NCBI GenBank assembly: GCA_040389065.1
Contig: JAZKAR010000009.1
Location: 186,001 to 250,000, forward strand
Source of the DNA: JAZKAR01 sp040389065
Lineage (GTDB): Bacteria; Pseudomonadota; Gammaproteobacteria; Burkholderiales; Casimicrobiaceae
Direction: 5' to 3'
Length of the DNA stretch: 64,000 nt
Shown here: positions 63,631 to 64,000 of the stretch, piece by piece
Layout of the letters: each line of letters opens with the position of its first letter
Numbering within the stretch: the first letter of the stretch is position 1
Position numbers and translations under genes: made by a program
The notes under the pieces: generated by a model
What the model saw: only the letters and a program-made list of their open reading frames with translations
Database searches by the model: none
What the model was told of the DNA's origin: nothing

Positions 63631-63717
63631 TACACTCGAAGCATGGTAATGCAGACAATAAGCGGATACGCCGAGTTGCCAACAGGCTGCGAGAACCCAA
63701 CTCCATAATTTTCACTA
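63631..63717. repeat. Degenerate MITE-like repeat
   Basis: Shares GCAGACAATAAGCGG and GAGTTGCCAACAGGCTGCGAGAAC with other copies, but has no clear ends. Confidence 0.45.
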
Positions 63718-63900
63718 TTAAACCTCTCACCATTTTGATTGCTAAACAATTTATTAGAATCTCAGATAAAGTATTTATCAGCTAAAGCTAACTAATCAGT
63801 ATAGTTAAACTGGCTTCTAGGCAAACTTAATGCGTTTGCATACTGTAGAGAAAACTAGAATAGATACTTCATCTAAGCTTTTATACTGCGAGCAGCCACT

Positions 63901-64000
63901 ATGCACACTTTTACCAAACGGGTTATACCGTTTTTTCTTATAAGCGGTCTTTTACAAGCATGCTCCCAAAAGACAGAAGATTCAAAATCAAAAGCCGCTA
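63901..64000 (+). CDS. RND efflux periplasmic adaptor lipoprotein (5' part)
   Basis: Only the first 33 codons are in the window: MHTFTKRVIPFF, a hydrophobic core and the lipobox LLQAC (Cys at residue 21), then a Lys/Ser-rich linker. This is the start of an AcrA/MexA-type membrane fusion lipoprotein. Support comes mainly from the divergent TetR/AcrR-type gene, the classic acrR-acrAB layout. The pump gene would lie beyond the window edge. Confidence 0.65.
   Translation, partial: MHTFTKRVIPFFLISGLLQACSQKTEDSKSKAA

Larger units (their letters stand above)
63355..63900. other. Divergent regulatory region tetR / acrA-like
   Basis: About 545 bp. Contains a candidate AcrR-like operator (63520-63542) and a degenerate MITE-like copy around 63631-63717. 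Confidence 0.5.

Overview
The window looks like chromosomal DNA of an AT-rich (I estimate about 40% GC by eye) betaproteobacterium, probably Burkholderiales. The reasons are FimV next to TruA, the dapA-bamC-MBL-purC run, the flhF-flhG-fliA order, a YgfZ-HolC-PgpA cluster, a stand-alone FlhB C-terminal homologue, a PEP-CTERM protein and an AcrR/AcrA-type divergent pair. I cannot name the genus. A run of 10 Ns at 63239-63248 marks an assembly join inside a TetR gene.

Layout. 1-3.0 kb: a small membrane protein, diacylglycerol kinase, a secreted protein and a shrunken DadA-like flavoprotein. 3.2-5.8 kb: a compact three-gene cassette of unknown proteins whose first gene encodes a two-helix membrane protein like those in TRADD-N-type conflict systems. 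6.0-11.1 kb: a CitE-like lyase, an orphan trpE, a PEP-CTERM protein and a GH16 glucanase. 11.4-23.0 kb: truA, fimV, and a pilY1-pilX-pilW-pilV-fimT-pilE minor pilin operon, all for type IV pili. 23.3-32.5 kb: rnhA, nadB, a 1225-residue hybrid histidine kinase, yebC, ung and an FhlB-like protein. 32.6-40.6 kb: one long minus-strand series flhF, flhG-like, fliA, gltI, gltJ, gltK, gltL, rsmE, with several start/stop overlaps, joining flagellar placement and sigma-28 to an amino-acid importer. 41.2-44.7 kb: dapA, bamC, MBL, purC. 44.9-52.6 kb: a ferritin-like protein with a small lipoprotein, two GNAT proteins, etfBA, an AroF-type DAHP synthase, ygfZ-holC-pgpA. 52.7-58.0 kb: a probable defence pair, a NACHT-type NTPase with a C-terminal nuclease-like domain and a DUF4143-type ATPase behind a perfect palindrome. 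58.1-61.3 kb: a redoxin and DsbD. 61.6-62.5 kb: a gene-free block with five iterated paired DnaA-box units, a candidate replication origin or DnaA-titration site. 62.7-64 kb: a TetR regulator divergent from an RND adaptor lipoprotein.

The intergenic spaces are full of short repeats. One family of about 95-147 bp has ends of the form TAGAAGTTACGCAG...CTGCGTAACTTCTA, and three copies have perfect 5-bp flanking duplications, so it behaves like a MITE. A second class forms long imperfect hairpins right after the stop codons of trpE, gltJ and gltK; in two of these the stem sequences differ while the internal loops are conserved.

The most interesting items are the DnaA-box array, the FlhG-like protein that keeps the FlhF-activating DQAxxLR helix but lacks an ATPase P-loop, the two unknown or defence-like cassettes, and the two repeat families. 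No tRNA, rRNA, CRISPR array or complete insertion sequence was seen.
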